DNA of 28,098 bases. Origin: Bacillota bacterium. Its GTDB lineage: Bacteria > Bacillota > Clostridia > Lachnospirales > Cellulosilyticaceae. The DNA is taken from the NCBI GenBank assembly GCA_023410675.1, contig JAEYPM010000004.1, positions 1-28,098 on the forward strand, in the 5' to 3' direction. Below are positions 1 to 7,464 of the stretch, in pieces. A program made the translations under genes and the position numbers. Each line of letters opens with the position of its first letter. Position 1 is the first letter of the stretch. The notes under the pieces are model-generated. The model made no database searches and was not told where the DNA came from. It saw only the letters and a program-made list of their open reading frames with translations.

Positions 1-50
1 GAAGTTCAGAAATAATGTTTAAAAGATATTGATTTTGAATAAGTAAATAA

Positions 51-144
51 GTTACAATTGAGTCCATAGCAATTACCTTTCTTTTTGGGTTTAATTGGTG
101 TTGTCGAAGACTCAATTATAACTTAAAGTAGGGGGAATTGCTAT
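51..144. repeat. Interleaved inverted repeats (possible pseudoknot)
   Basis: Two inverted repeats are interleaved. GTTACAATTGAGTC (51-64) pairs with GACTCAATTATAAC (109-122), with one mismatch. ATAGCAATT (66-74) pairs with AATTGCTAT (136-144). The order A-B-A'-B' would form a pseudoknot in RNA, or two alternative cruciforms in DNA. It lies upstream of the Maff2-like gene. It could be a leader RNA, an element end or a conjugative-element signal; the sequence does not decide. Confidence 0.45.
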
Positions 145-204
145 TTTTATTGTCAAAAATAGTGTAAACCCTTGGAATATATAGCATTTAAATTTAAAAA
201 GTAG

Positions 205-218
205 TGTCAAACTTGACA
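205..218. promoter_or_regulatory. Short palindrome, possible operator
   Basis: TGTCAA and TTGACA are separated by two bases, about 30 bases before the ATG at 247. The right arm also reads as a -35 hexamer, but no convincing -10 follows at the right distance. It could be an operator for the following two genes. Confidence 0.3.
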
Positions 219-246
219 TTACCAAAATAGAAAAGGAAGTGTAAAT

Positions 247-528
247 ATGGAATTAGCAGCAGGTGCAGTTAACTTATTATCTAAAGCAGCAACTATAGGA
301 GGACTTTGGGCAGCTTGGGGCCTCGTAGTTTTAGGAACAGGAATTAAGGATCACAATGGACCTGGTATACAAGGGGGTATCTGGCAATTAGTAGGTGTAC
401 TTTTAATTGTAGCTGCAGGTAACTTAATAGCTAGTGTAGATCTTACTATGGAAGCTGGGGAAGCTACAGGGGCAGCGATTTCTTCTATCCACTATGCATT
501 ATCTATAATAAGCTCAAACTTATGTTAA
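247..528 (+). CDS. Maff2/VirB2-like small membrane protein
   Basis: This 93-aa protein has two hydrophobic segments, about residues 17-36 and 45-65, separated by a short polar Gly/Asp-rich loop (KDHNGPG). The pattern of a WG-containing first helix, polar loop with GIQGGIWQL, then a Gly-rich second helix resembles the small Maff2 proteins of Clostridia conjugative elements, which are related to VirB2-type pilins of type IV secretion systems. The start ATG follows AAAAGGAAG. A lipoprotein gene follows 18 bases downstream, so the two may be co-transcribed. The rest of any transfer module would lie left of the window. Membrane topology is clear; the family call is from pattern recognition and moderate. 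Confidence 0.55.
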   Translation: MELAAGAVNLLSKAATIGGLWAAWGLVVLGTGIKDHNGPGIQGGIWQLVGVLLIVAAGNLIASVDLTMEAGEATGAAISSIHYALSIISSNLC

Positions 529-546
529 TTTAATTAGGAGGAACCT

Positions 547-1185
547 ATGAAACTAAATAAATATTTAATAATATTTGCAATAGCTCTATCATCAATTTCA
601 TTAATAGGATGTTCTAAAAATGATGATAAAGCTAAGAAAGAAGAACTTAAGAAAACATTTAATATGAATGAAGAAGAAGCAGAAGAATTTATTGAACTTG
701 CAAAGGAATTTGAGGGAGAAGAAGAAAATACTAAAAAGGAAAATACTACAACTATAAGCATTGACAATGCTGAAACTGCAGATACTGCTGAAACAGAAGA
801 TATTACTGAAATACCAGATAAACAATTAACTAGAGAACAAAGAAAAGAAAAATATATCAAGTTACTTACTGGTTCTTGGAAAAGCCAAAAAGATGGTACT
901 TTAGAATTTTTAGAAGATGGTACATTTACCTACTTATCAAGTAAAAATAAAAATTATGATGGCAAATGGGAAGTTAATACAATTGCTAGTCCTCACATTA
1001 GTATATATGTTAGTGTAAAATCAGCTTTAGCCGCAAGTGATACTGTTGTTGATTCAGAACACAAAGAATATATTAGTTCTGGAAAACTATTTTCAATCAC
1101 TACAGACGAGCAAGAATCAACAATTCTTACCCTTGCATCAAAATCTGGAACACTTGAAGGTGACACATTTATAAAAATGGAGTAA
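547..1185 (+). CDS. Putative lipoprotein with lipocalin-like C-terminal domain
   Basis: This 212-aa protein has an N-terminal signal peptide with lipobox L19-I-G-C22, so it should be lipidated at Cys22 and held on the outer face of the membrane. Residues 27-100 are very rich in Glu, Lys and Thr and probably act as a flexible or coiled spacer. The C-terminal part (about 105-212) has the W-K-dG-tLeF-dGtf pattern of small beta-barrel, lipocalin-like domains common in Clostridia lipoproteins. AGGAGG lies at 536-541. It sits just behind the Maff2-like gene, so it may belong to the same mobile element. No specific function can be assigned. Confidence 0.7.
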   Translation: MKLNKYLIIFAIALSSISLIGCSKNDDKAKKEELKKTFNMNEEEAEEFIELAKEFEGEEENTKKENTTTISIDNAETADTAETEDITEIPDKQLTREQRKEKYIKLLTGSWKSQKDGTLEFLEDGTFTYLSSKNKNYDGKWEVNTIASPHISIYVSVKSALAASDTVVDSEHKEYISSGKLFSITTDEQESTILTLASKSGTLEGDTFIKME

Positions 1186-1192
1186 TTCACTA

Positions 1193-1621
1193 TTAATAAG
1201 GATGTGGTTTAATGTTTAATGATGTTACTACTTTTATTGTTTCTGTTGGTCTGCCGAGTTTTGGTCCTGACAACCGAATTCCATGAAGTTTGCAATAAGC
1301 TAGGTTTTCACGGGTTCGGTATATCTGATCTGCTAGAAGCCTTTTGGGATAGTAACCATTACGTTCTTTAAAACGTTCAACTGCTTTCTGCAAGCAAGTA
1401 CTTTCATTGTATGCTTCGAAAGATATCTTTTCTATTCTGCCCTATCCTTCAGTATCAATACACAAATCAAATTTAGCTCCAAATTCAACTGGTGATTTGA
1501 CCTTACCTCTGACAATTGGTCTAAGATATGGCTGCATGATACTTACAATACGATTTTCAACTGAATGCGTCTTATTTTCATACATGTATTTCTGTTGTTC
1601 ATACACCTTTTTTATTGTTTT
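1193..1621 (-). pseudogene. IS5-type transposase remnant
   Basis: The minus strand encodes a piece of a DDE transposase. Recognisable segments are VYEQQKYMYENKTHSVENR, RPIVRGKVKSPVEFGAK and, further on, YYPKRLLADQIYRTRENL followed by GIRLSGPKLGRP. These are typical of IS5-group transposases abundant in Clostridia. The frame is broken by a TAG at 1442-1444, there is no start region with the N-terminal domain, and homology stops after GRP. No terminal inverted repeats were seen. It abuts the stop codon of the DUF1893 gene and separates that block from the Maff2-like genes. Confidence 0.8.
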
Positions 1622-2040
1622 GATGTGATTTTTTGTAATGTTTGTCTTATATTAAGTAGGGCATCATTTGGGGAATTGGCATCTTGCACTGCATGATCCA
1701 TTGGACAACAGCCTGTGCCACTTCTGTTTGTTATCTCGCGAGCAAGAATATTATAGCTTGCTGCTATATTATATTGAACAAGTAATTCAAAGGCAGCTTC
1801 ACTCATCACCGTAGCATGTACTGATTGTACGCCCATTATGATATATAGATATGCAGCAGCTTTTCCAACAATTTTATCTGCTGCAGAAAAGCCTTGATAG
1901 GTTTGATTCATATCAAGAAATTTTATTAAAGGAAGAATGCCTGTGTCTGTGCTTGTAAGGATGGTTGTATCCTTACACAAAATACAGGTGTACTTTCCAC
2001 TATTTAGGGCTTTCTTGGCTTGTTCTAAATCGCTATGCAT
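1612..2040 (-). CDS. DUF1893 domain protein
   Basis: This 142-aa protein matches the DUF1893 pattern: an N-terminal DLEQAKKAL helix, then YTCILCKD, a TSTDTGILPLIKFLD segment, and a conserved middle with AADKIVGKAAAYLYI. Its role is unknown. The chosen ATG at 2040 overlaps the end of the ECF S-component gene by a few bases, which implies translational coupling; an upstream in-frame ATG at 2103 would add a hydrophobic segment that lies inside the neighbouring gene. The overlap suggests a role tied to the transported substrate. An IS remnant begins right at its stop codon, so the extreme C-terminus may have been altered. Confidence 0.8.
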   Translation of the reverse strand: MHSDLEQAKKALNSGKYTCILCKDTTILTSTDTGILPLIKFLDMNQTYQGFSAADKIVGKAAAYLYIIMGVQSVHATVMSEAAFELLVQYNIAASYNILAREITNRSGTGCCPMDHAVQDANSPNDALLNIRQTLQKITSKQ

Positions 2041-2596
2041 TATTTGATTTCCTGTTTTGCACACGATAAACGATAAGAGGAATAAAAATCCATTGAAAAG
2101 CAAGTCCCCAAATACCTACTAAAATGCTTTTCCAAATCACTGAAATAGCGATACTATCATTTGCAAAAATATATACAGCAGCTAAAATTGCAATCCCGCG
2201 AATAGCACGTCCTGTAAACTGAGAAATGAGCACCTTAACAATCGAAGGCATATTTGCATTTCTTAGAAGTCCTGCAGATAATCCATAGCCACAAAGTTCA
2301 ATCATCATAAATGGTAGCATTGCAGGAGCGGGCATACCTGAAATAGTAAAGCTTAGAAGTGGACTGAGAAGCCCAGCAGCTGCACCAGCATAAGGACCAG
2401 CAAGAAGTCCAACCAGGATTATCGTGAGGTGCATAGGCAGTAATATCTCTCCAAGAGAACTTTCTATTCCTAAAGCGGCTCCGAGCAGATGGCATATCTG
2501 AGGTAATGCAACAGCCCCCACAACAGCCCCTATCATTGCTAATACTTGTGTCTTAACTGAAAGACGGGGATTATTTAATACAGCTGAATGCGACAT
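2033..2596 (-). CDS. ECF transporter S component
   Basis: This 187-aa integral membrane protein has about five to six hydrophobic helices and the hallmark layout of substrate-binding S components of energy-coupling factor transporters. It shows a short N-terminal region, LGEILLPMHLTIILVGLLAG, Gly/Ala-rich packing helices (PYAGAAAGLLSPLLSF) and a polar MPAPAMLPFMMIELCGYG stretch. S components bind vitamins or their precursors and share an EcfA/EcfA'/EcfT module, which is not encoded here. The ligand cannot be told from sequence alone. AAAGGAATG precedes the ATG. It overlaps the DUF1893 gene and lies downstream of a DUF362 pseudogene on the same strand. Confidence 0.8.
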   Translation of the reverse strand: MSHSAVLNNPRLSVKTQVLAMIGAVVGAVALPQICHLLGAALGIESSLGEILLPMHLTIILVGLLAGPYAGAAAGLLSPLLSFTISGMPAPAMLPFMMIELCGYGLSAGLLRNANMPSIVKVLISQFTGRAIRGIAILAAVYIFANDSIAISVIWKSILVGIWGLAFQWIFIPLIVYRVQNRKSNNA

Positions 2597-2620
2597 AATA
2601 AATTCATTCCTTTCTTTATC

Positions 2621-3099
2621 CTATTCATCAATCAAAACAAGTCTGTATTCATGACTTCTAAAACCTATTTTTGCAGCACGTTCAAGAACATGTGAGCCTG
2701 TTCTAGATTCAATACGTTTAACTACGTTTTCACCGTTTCCAAGATAATCATACACTGATTTTGCTGCCTCCGCCATAGATTCAGTAAAAAATTTTAGGAA
2801 CAGTGAATAAGCCTATGCCTATAGAAGTATTTTTAAGAGCCCCTCCAAAATCACCCATTAACTTCATCAATAAGGCGTTTAATAAATTCTGGTCTAAGAT
2901 AGTTACTTTCTTTCCCTTCACACGTATGTAGTTTTACTACAAAATTTCCGTTAGGAACCTTGCCGAGTGCCTTATAGGCTGCCGAAAGTCCTTGAGAACT
3001 TATGTCCTTTGTAAAAAGATTGAACTTTTTATGATAATAGAATATCATTAAAGTTGAGTTTAAGGTCAATATATTTTGGGAATTTTTTTCATTTTTCAC
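2621..3099 (-). pseudogene. DUF362 protein pseudogene with internal deletions
   Basis: Three pieces of a DUF362 protein are found in order on the minus strand. The N-terminal piece has FTKDISSQGLSAAYKALGK and ESNYLRPEFIKRLIDEVNG, ending in a TGA at 2851-2853. The middle piece, in another frame, has GDFGGALKNTSIGIG. The C-terminal piece, in yet another frame, has ESMAEAAKSVYDYLG joined directly to VKRIESRTGSHVLERAAKIG and a stop at 2621-2623. Intact family members carry roughly 100 residues between the first two pieces and about 80 within the last, including Cys-rich ligands for Fe-S clusters. The gene is therefore dead. It once probably headed the operon with the ECF S component and DUF1893 gene. 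Confidence 0.8.
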
Positions 3100-3149
3100 A
3101 TTAAGAATTTTGTTTTCAGATTAAAAAAACTATAGAGATAAGTTAGTTT

Positions 3150-3209
3150 AAACAAGTATATAAACAAGTATATAAACAAGTATATAGATAAGTATATAGA
3201 GAAGTTAGT
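3150..3209. repeat. 12-bp tandem repeat
   Basis: The unit AAACAAGTATAT occurs three times exactly (3150-3185). It is followed by AGATAAGTATAT and then a degenerate AGAGAAGTTAGT. The tract lies upstream of the marR promoter. It may be a slippage-prone repeat or hold protein binding sites. Confidence 0.85.
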
Positions 3210-3214
3210 CTTAT

Positions 3215-3246
3215 AAAGCAGGAGATAGAAATATGCTCCTGCTTTT
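3215..3246 (+). terminator. Rho-independent terminator-like hairpin
   Basis: AAAGCAGGAG (3215-3224) pairs perfectly with CTCCTGCTTT (3236-3245) around an 11-base loop, followed by T-rich sequence. No plus-strand gene ends just before it. It may insulate the marR promoter or end a short transcript starting in the 12-bp repeat region. It is weaker as a terminator in the minus direction. Confidence 0.6.
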
Positions 3247-3267
3247 CTATATAAAATTATTGCATAA

Positions 3268-3296
3268 TTGACATTGGTACCATATAGTACTATAAT
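3268..3296 (+). promoter_or_regulatory. Sigma-A promoter of marR with overlapping palindrome
   Basis: A consensus TTGACA (3268-3273) and TATAAT (3291-3296) are separated by exactly 17 bases. The spacer and -10 contain the palindrome ATAGTACTAT and a GGTACC. MarR-family regulators usually repress their own promoter by binding such a palindrome over the -10, so this is a likely autoregulatory operator. Confidence 0.8.
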
Positions 3297-3317
3297 TTTT
3301 TTAGGAAGGTGGTCAGT

Positions 3318-3767
3318 ATGGAAAAGCTTAGAGAAGGAGGATTTTTGATATCAAAAATTAAACAGATATCTGGGCGTATTTTTGATAAGATGCTTAAAGA
3401 CAATGGGATAACGGACTTAAATACAGCACAAGGAAGGATTATATTTTCACTTTGGCAAAAGGATAATATATCTATAGTTGAACTAACACATCTTACTGCT
3501 CTTGGGAAAACAACATTAACAAGTATGCTTGAACGGTTAGAACAGGTCGGATACATAGTAAGAGAGCCAGATAAAGAAGACAAAAGAAAAATAGTTGTTT
3601 CTTTAACTGAAAAAAGTAAAAAGCTTAGAGATAAATATGAGGATGTTTCGAGACAAATGCTCAATTTGTTTTATAAGGGACTTAGCGAAGAGGAAATAGA
3701 TGTTTTTGAGGGAACCTTAAATTACATTTTGAACAACTTAAATCAATATGAGGGGGAGAATAGATGA
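3318..3767 (+). CDS. MarR-family transcriptional regulator
   Basis: This 149-aa protein has the MarR layout: N-terminal dimer helix, then a winged helix with ISIVELTHLTALGKTTLTSM as helix-turn-helix, and LEQVGYIVREPDKEDKRKI as the wing, including the conserved D-x-R-DxR-like PDKEDKRK. A C-terminal helix closes the dimer domain. The ATG at 3318 is preferred over the in-frame GTG at 3309, because that GTG lies within the AGGAAGG ribosome binding site. The gene overlaps the next gene by four bases (ATGA), so both are translated together. It probably represses this operon in response to a small ligand; the ligand is not evident. Confidence 0.9.
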   Translation: MEKLREGGFLISKIKQISGRIFDKMLKDNGITDLNTAQGRIIFSLWQKDNISIVELTHLTALGKTTLTSMLERLEQVGYIVREPDKEDKRKIVVSLTEKSKKLRDKYEDVSRQMLNLFYKGLSEEEIDVFEGTLNYILNNLNQYEGENR

Positions 3768-4186
3768 GTAAAGATGTATTAAAAGCTGCACTAAGGCTTG
3801 TTGAGAAAAATAAAAATGCAATGGTAGCTTCTATAGATGAAGATGGATACCCTAATATGAAGATAATGTTTAATGCTAGAGAACGTGAGGGGATTAAAGT
3901 ATTTTACTTTACAACAAATACTTCTTCTCTAAGAGCCACTCAGTTTTTGAAAAATCCTAAAGCAAGTTTATATTTTCATGATGATAGTTTTTTTAAAGGG
4001 GTTATGCTTAAAGGGAAAATGGAAGTTTTACAGGATCAAGAGACAAAAAATATGATCTGGAGAGAGGGCGATACGATATATTATCCTCAAGGTGTTACAG
4101 ATCCTGATTATTGTGTGCTTAGGTTCACTGCAGAGAGTGGCAGAATGTATGGAAATTTAAAGTCAACCGACTTTGTGGTTGAATAA
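3764..4186 (+). CDS. Pyridoxamine 5'-phosphate oxidase-like split-barrel protein
   Basis: This 140-aa protein matches the FMN-binding split-barrel family often labelled general stress protein 26. It has an N-terminal helix, then AMVASIDEDGYPNMKIMF, VFYFTTNTSSLRATQFLKNP (substrate/flavin phosphate region), ASLYFHD, and a C-terminal YCVLRFTAESGRMYG strand. Members bind flavin, F420 or heme and carry out varied redox reactions, so true PLP synthesis should not be assumed. It is coupled by a four-base overlap to the upstream MarR regulator, which suggests a stress-inducible two-gene unit. About 174 bases of non-coding DNA follow, in which only a small hairpin (TGGCT/AGCCA, near 4288) and a weak 17-codon reading frame were noticed. 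Confidence 0.85.
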   Translation: MSKDVLKAALRLVEKNKNAMVASIDEDGYPNMKIMFNAREREGIKVFYFTTNTSSLRATQFLKNPKASLYFHDDSFFKGVMLKGKMEVLQDQETKNMIWREGDTIYYPQGVTDPDYCVLRFTAESGRMYGNLKSTDFVVE

Positions 4187-4360
4187 AGAACATACATTGG
4201 AACAGTCACTATTAATATAATTAGCATAATAAAAATAATACTAGAGTATATATTTCAATAGAGAGAAGAAAAGGTGTATCTTAGCATGGCTGATGATAGC
4301 CAGCCAATAGAAAAGCAGGGTATACAAAAGTATTTGTAGTTGAAATTTAAGGAGGAGCGT

Positions 4361-5338
4361 ATGATCGTTTATTTGATTATTAGTTTTTTGTGCACGCTCA
4401 TAGGAATGAAATATTTTATTTTTTTGCTTAGTCATACAAGTTTTCTAAAGAGGAAAGAGACTGTAGATACAATCAAAAAATCATGCATTAAAGAATTACA
4501 TAAAGATAAGCAAAATACACTAACAATGGGCGGAGTGGTCATGAATTTAGTCTTGCTAGTTATGAGCATTGTCTACTATTTGATTTATCAATCATTTCTT
4601 TGGGTCAATCTACTTATGCTTTTATATGGTGTTTTGGGTTTTGTGGATGATTATATCAAAGTTAAAAGGCCTTGTGATGGGGTAAAACCAAGGCAGAAGC
4701 TTATAGCCTTAACCCTGATTAGTATACTTGTTATCATGTCTTTAGTGAATACCCAAGCATTAAATCCTATTATTGCCATTCCTTTTATAGATCAGGTTTT
4801 TAGAGTAAATAAAACTATTTATTCGGTGCTGATGGTTATGATATTGGTGGCTTCAACCAATAGTGCTAATATCACTGATGGACTAGACGGCTTAATCTTA
4901 GGCATCGCTTCAATTGTTCTTTTGTTTATCATTATTAGGGCATGGCAAGTAAGAAGAATGGATGTTCTTTATAGTGGGATAGTCATACTAGGAACATGTT
5001 TAGGTACACTAGCATACAATAAGCATCCAGCAAAGATTTTTATTGGTGATACTGGTTCTTTATTTCTTGGAGGAGCTTTGGTCATTTTGCTTATTCAGCT
5101 CAATATTCCTTTATGGGTAGTCATTTTGCTTGGCGTTTGTGTTTGGGAAATGCTTTCGGTTATTATTCAGCTTTCCTCCATTAAGCTGAGGGGGAAAAAG
5201 GTTTTTAAAATAGCCCCTTTTCATCACCACTTAGAAAAATGTGGGTGGAAGGAAACGAAAATAGTCTATGTCTTTTGGCTGATAACAGGAGTATTATGTT
5301 TCGCAGGCTATCTAGGTTTAGGAAGAGTTCCACTATAA
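4361..5338 (+). CDS. MraY-like phospho-N-acetylmuramoyl-pentapeptide-transferase
   Basis: This 325-aa polytopic membrane protein carries the MraY/WecA superfamily motifs: TLTMGG near the N-terminus, FVDDYIKV with the paired catalytic Asp residues, NITDGLDGL, GDTGSLFLGG and the MraY-specific APFHHHLE loop. MraY transfers phospho-MurNAc-pentapeptide to undecaprenyl phosphate to form lipid I on the inner face of the membrane. The ATG at 4361 follows a strong AAGGAGG; an upstream in-frame TTG is less likely. It is not in a cell-wall gene cluster: its neighbour is argC. The HHH loop supports MraY rather than WecA/TagO specificity. It is probably a paralogue of the main mraY, but this cannot be verified from the window. 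Confidence 0.85.
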   Translation: MIVYLIISFLCTLIGMKYFIFLLSHTSFLKRKETVDTIKKSCIKELHKDKQNTLTMGGVVMNLVLLVMSIVYYLIYQSFLWVNLLMLLYGVLGFVDDYIKVKRPCDGVKPRQKLIALTLISILVIMSLVNTQALNPIIAIPFIDQVFRVNKTIYSVLMVMILVASTNSANITDGLDGLILGIASIVLLFIIIRAWQVRRMDVLYSGIVILGTCLGTLAYNKHPAKIFIGDTGSLFLGGALVILLIQLNIPLWVVILLGVCVWEMLSVIIQLSSIKLRGKKVFKIAPFHHHLEKCGWKETKIVYVFWLITGVLCFAGYLGLGRVPL

Positions 5339-5425
5339 GCCTATAAAACGATGCTACTATGGTGAAAAGATAGAATATAGAAGATACTTAGTCAAACTTA
5401 TTATAATAAACGAGGGGGAACTAAA

Positions 5426-6463
5426 GTGATAAAAGTTGGGGTGCTTGGTGCAACTGGCTATACAGGACAAGAGCTAATGAGAATTCTTTACCAGCATAAG
5501 GCAGTTACAATTAATAAAATTTTATCAGACACATATAAAGATAAAGAATACCAGTACATCTATAGAAATTTTACTGGATTTAGTCATAAGATTTGTGAAG
5601 AAATAAATTGGGAAACATTAACCGATGACATAGATCTTTTGTTTTCTGCCCTTCCTTATGGCATTCTTATGCAGCACTTAACAGAGGATATGATGAGAAG
5701 GGTTAAAATTATTGACATTGGTGTAGATTATCGGTTAATGGACAATGATGCCTACAAAAGATATTATGGCAAAGAGCATCAGTCTATTGAACTTGTTCGC
5801 CACTTTACTTATGGTCTTAGCGAATGGAATAAAGAACATATTAATATGAGTAAACATATTGCCAATCCTGGCTGTTATGCAACAGCTGCTCAGCTTGCTT
5901 TATTGCCTTTGATAAAAGAAAAAGTTATTGAACGAGATATTATAGTAGATGGAAAATGTGGACTTTCTGGATCAGGAAGGACACTTACTATAGGAACTCA
6001 TTTTGCTGAGGCAAATGAATCAGCAAAGGCGTATAAGTTAAATAATCATCCCCATGGTTTTGAAATAACTAAGGGGATTGAGTATTTTACAGATGAAAAG
6101 GTAGCTTTAACATTTACCCCGCATATTGTCCCTATGCAAAGAGGGATGCTTCTTACAGCTTATTTGCAGTTAAAAACAAGTATAGATTATGATACAGTCA
6201 GGAATATTTATGATAATTACTACAAGGACATGACTTTTATTCGTATTTTAGATAAGGGTATTTATGTTGAGACAAAATGGGTCAAAAACTCAAACGTGTG
6301 TCATATTAATTTTGAAATTAACAATGATACAGGTAAGTTGATTGTTGTTACAGCTATTGATAACTTAATAAAAGGAGCTGCAGGACAAGCTGTGCAAAAT
6401 ATGAATATTATGCTAGGACTTCCAGAAAACACAGGGCTTGAGGATATACCAATATGTTTGTAA
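5426..6463 (+). CDS. argC: N-acetyl-gamma-glutamyl-phosphate reductase
   Basis: This enzyme reduces N-acetylglutamyl phosphate to N-acetylglutamate semialdehyde with NADPH in arginine synthesis. The 345-aa length is usual. GATGYTGQEL at residues 8-17 is the nucleotide-binding loop, SALPYG lies at about 74-79, and the active-site Cys150 lies in ANPGCYATA. SGSGR and the late HPHGFEI/FTPHIVPMQRG motifs complete the family signature. The start is a GTG, with GAGGGGG at 5412-5418. Other arg genes are absent nearby, so argC stands alone here behind an mraY-like gene. No clear arginine-repressor box was recognised upstream. Confidence 0.95.
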   Translation: MIKVGVLGATGYTGQELMRILYQHKAVTINKILSDTYKDKEYQYIYRNFTGFSHKICEEINWETLTDDIDLLFSALPYGILMQHLTEDMMRRVKIIDIGVDYRLMDNDAYKRYYGKEHQSIELVRHFTYGLSEWNKEHINMSKHIANPGCYATAAQLALLPLIKEKVIERDIIVDGKCGLSGSGRTLTIGTHFAEANESAKAYKLNNHPHGFEITKGIEYFTDEKVALTFTPHIVPMQRGMLLTAYLQLKTSIDYDTVRNIYDNYYKDMTFIRILDKGIYVETKWVKNSNVCHINFEINNDTGKLIVVTAIDNLIKGAAGQAVQNMNIMLGLPENTGLEDIPICL

Positions 6464-6484
6464 ATAGAGGATTCGCATTAAACG

Positions 6485-6619
6485 ATGAGCATATACTATG
6501 GAGGTTATTATCGATTTTTGGATAAAAAATCAAGACTCTGTAATAAATTAGCAAACGATCTATGCAAAACAAACAAACAAATACTAAAGCTGGTACAAGT
6601 TTATGTTATTTTATACTAA
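6485..6619 (+). CDS. Possible 44-aa small protein
   Basis: An open frame encodes a 44-aa basic peptide starting MSIYYGGYYRF and containing KKSRLCNKLANDLCK. A GAGG lies upstream but is farther than optimal from the ATG. No family is recognised and no domain can be seen. It is the only notable content of the 277-base gap between argC and the next gene, apart from a promoter near its end. Chance is a real alternative. Confidence 0.25.
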   Translation: MSIYYGGYYRFLDKKSRLCNKLANDLCKTNKQILKLVQVYVILY

Positions 6620-6656
6620 TTTTTTATAAATAAATTTAATTTCATTTAGTTAAACT

Positions 6657-6687
6657 TGTTTTAAAATACAAATAAATCTGATATAAT
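6657..6687 (+). promoter_or_regulatory. Extended -10 promoter for the gene at 6741
   Basis: TATAAT (6682-6687) is preceded by TG one base upstream (6679-6680), giving an extended -10 element. The -35 is poor: TTGTTT (6657-6662) at 19 bases. Transcription would start about 45 bases before the ATG at 6741. Confidence 0.6.
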
Positions 6688-6740
6688 TAAAGAAACTATA
6701 TAATGATTATTTTGTAGTTATGAGAGGGATGGTGATAGAT

Positions 6741-7460
6741 ATGACTAAAAATTGGAAGGAATATTTCGTAGTAAGTGTTTGCAAAGCAAAAGAAGTATAC
6801 GAATACAACGGAATTAGCTCAGAAAGTTCACCTTATGTAGAAGTCATCATCTATGTCACCAATAATCTAAAGAAATGTAAACTCACACAAGACTATACGG
6901 AGGACGAATATAAGATTATTGAACCCATACTAGAAAAATTTGACTTAGAAGAAAACTATACTTGTATTTATAAATGTTATGAATTAGAACGCTATGAGGA
7001 GATTATAAAGACATTTAAAACATCACCTATGTTTATTATTTGTCAAACACCTCTATATTATTTTCAGTTTAACTTAAATCGGTTTCATCAATTTTGCGTT
7101 GGTGACAAACAAGATTATTCACAGGCAAAAACTAGGGGAACAGCTTTTCAGCTTAATGATGGAACCTTTATGAAAAATGGAAAGTTTTATCTTAGGTTAT
7201 CAGGTTTCTTAGATATTATGATAAAAAAGAAAGGTTATACAATAGGTGAAAAAGGACAAATATCACTGTATGAAATTAAAAATAGAGAAGGAGAAATTAT
7301 TGTAGATAATATTCCAGTACAAAATATAGAAGGCAATTTATGCATCGAATATGAGTATTTTTTAAAGAATGTTTTGCCTAATATTTTAGATCCAAAGTAT
7401 CCAAAACTTTTAAATCCAAGAGATTGGAATTCTGTAATTGAAGAAGATTTTAGAATGTAG
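6741..7460 (+). CDS. Hypothetical protein, 239 aa
   Basis: No family is recognised. The protein has no signal peptide and no transmembrane segment. It is rich in aromatic residues, with many Tyr and Phe, and has a central YYFQFNLNRFHQF segment. The ATG at 6741 is preferred over in-frame ATGs at 6720 and 6729, because GGTGAT (6731-6736) fits the extended Shine-Dalgarno sequence. Its own promoter lies upstream and a large palindrome follows immediately after the stop. It is probably a cytoplasmic accessory protein. Confidence 0.65.
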   Translation: MTKNWKEYFVVSVCKAKEVYEYNGISSESSPYVEVIIYVTNNLKKCKLTQDYTEDEYKIIEPILEKFDLEENYTCIYKCYELERYEEIIKTFKTSPMFIICQTPLYYFQFNLNRFHQFCVGDKQDYSQAKTRGTAFQLNDGTFMKNGKFYLRLSGFLDIMIKKKGYTIGEKGQISLYEIKNREGEIIVDNIPVQNIEGNLCIEYEYFLKNVLPNILDPKYPKLLNPRDWNSVIEEDFRM

Positions 7461-7464
7461 CAAC

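Noticed and set aside
534..860. Minus-strand open frame opposite the lipoprotein gene
   Set aside because: The plus-strand gene has a perfect AGGAGG, a signal peptide and a lipobox; the antisense frame is a by-product of its biased composition.
3150..3209. Tandem repeats as a CRISPR array
   Set aside because: The 12-bp units are contiguous with no spacers and no cas genes nearby.
4286..4339. 17-codon frame (MADDSQPIEKQ...) before the mraY-like gene
   Set aside because: Although AAAAGGTG lies upstream, the peptide is very short and no attenuator structure is visible; chance is more likely.
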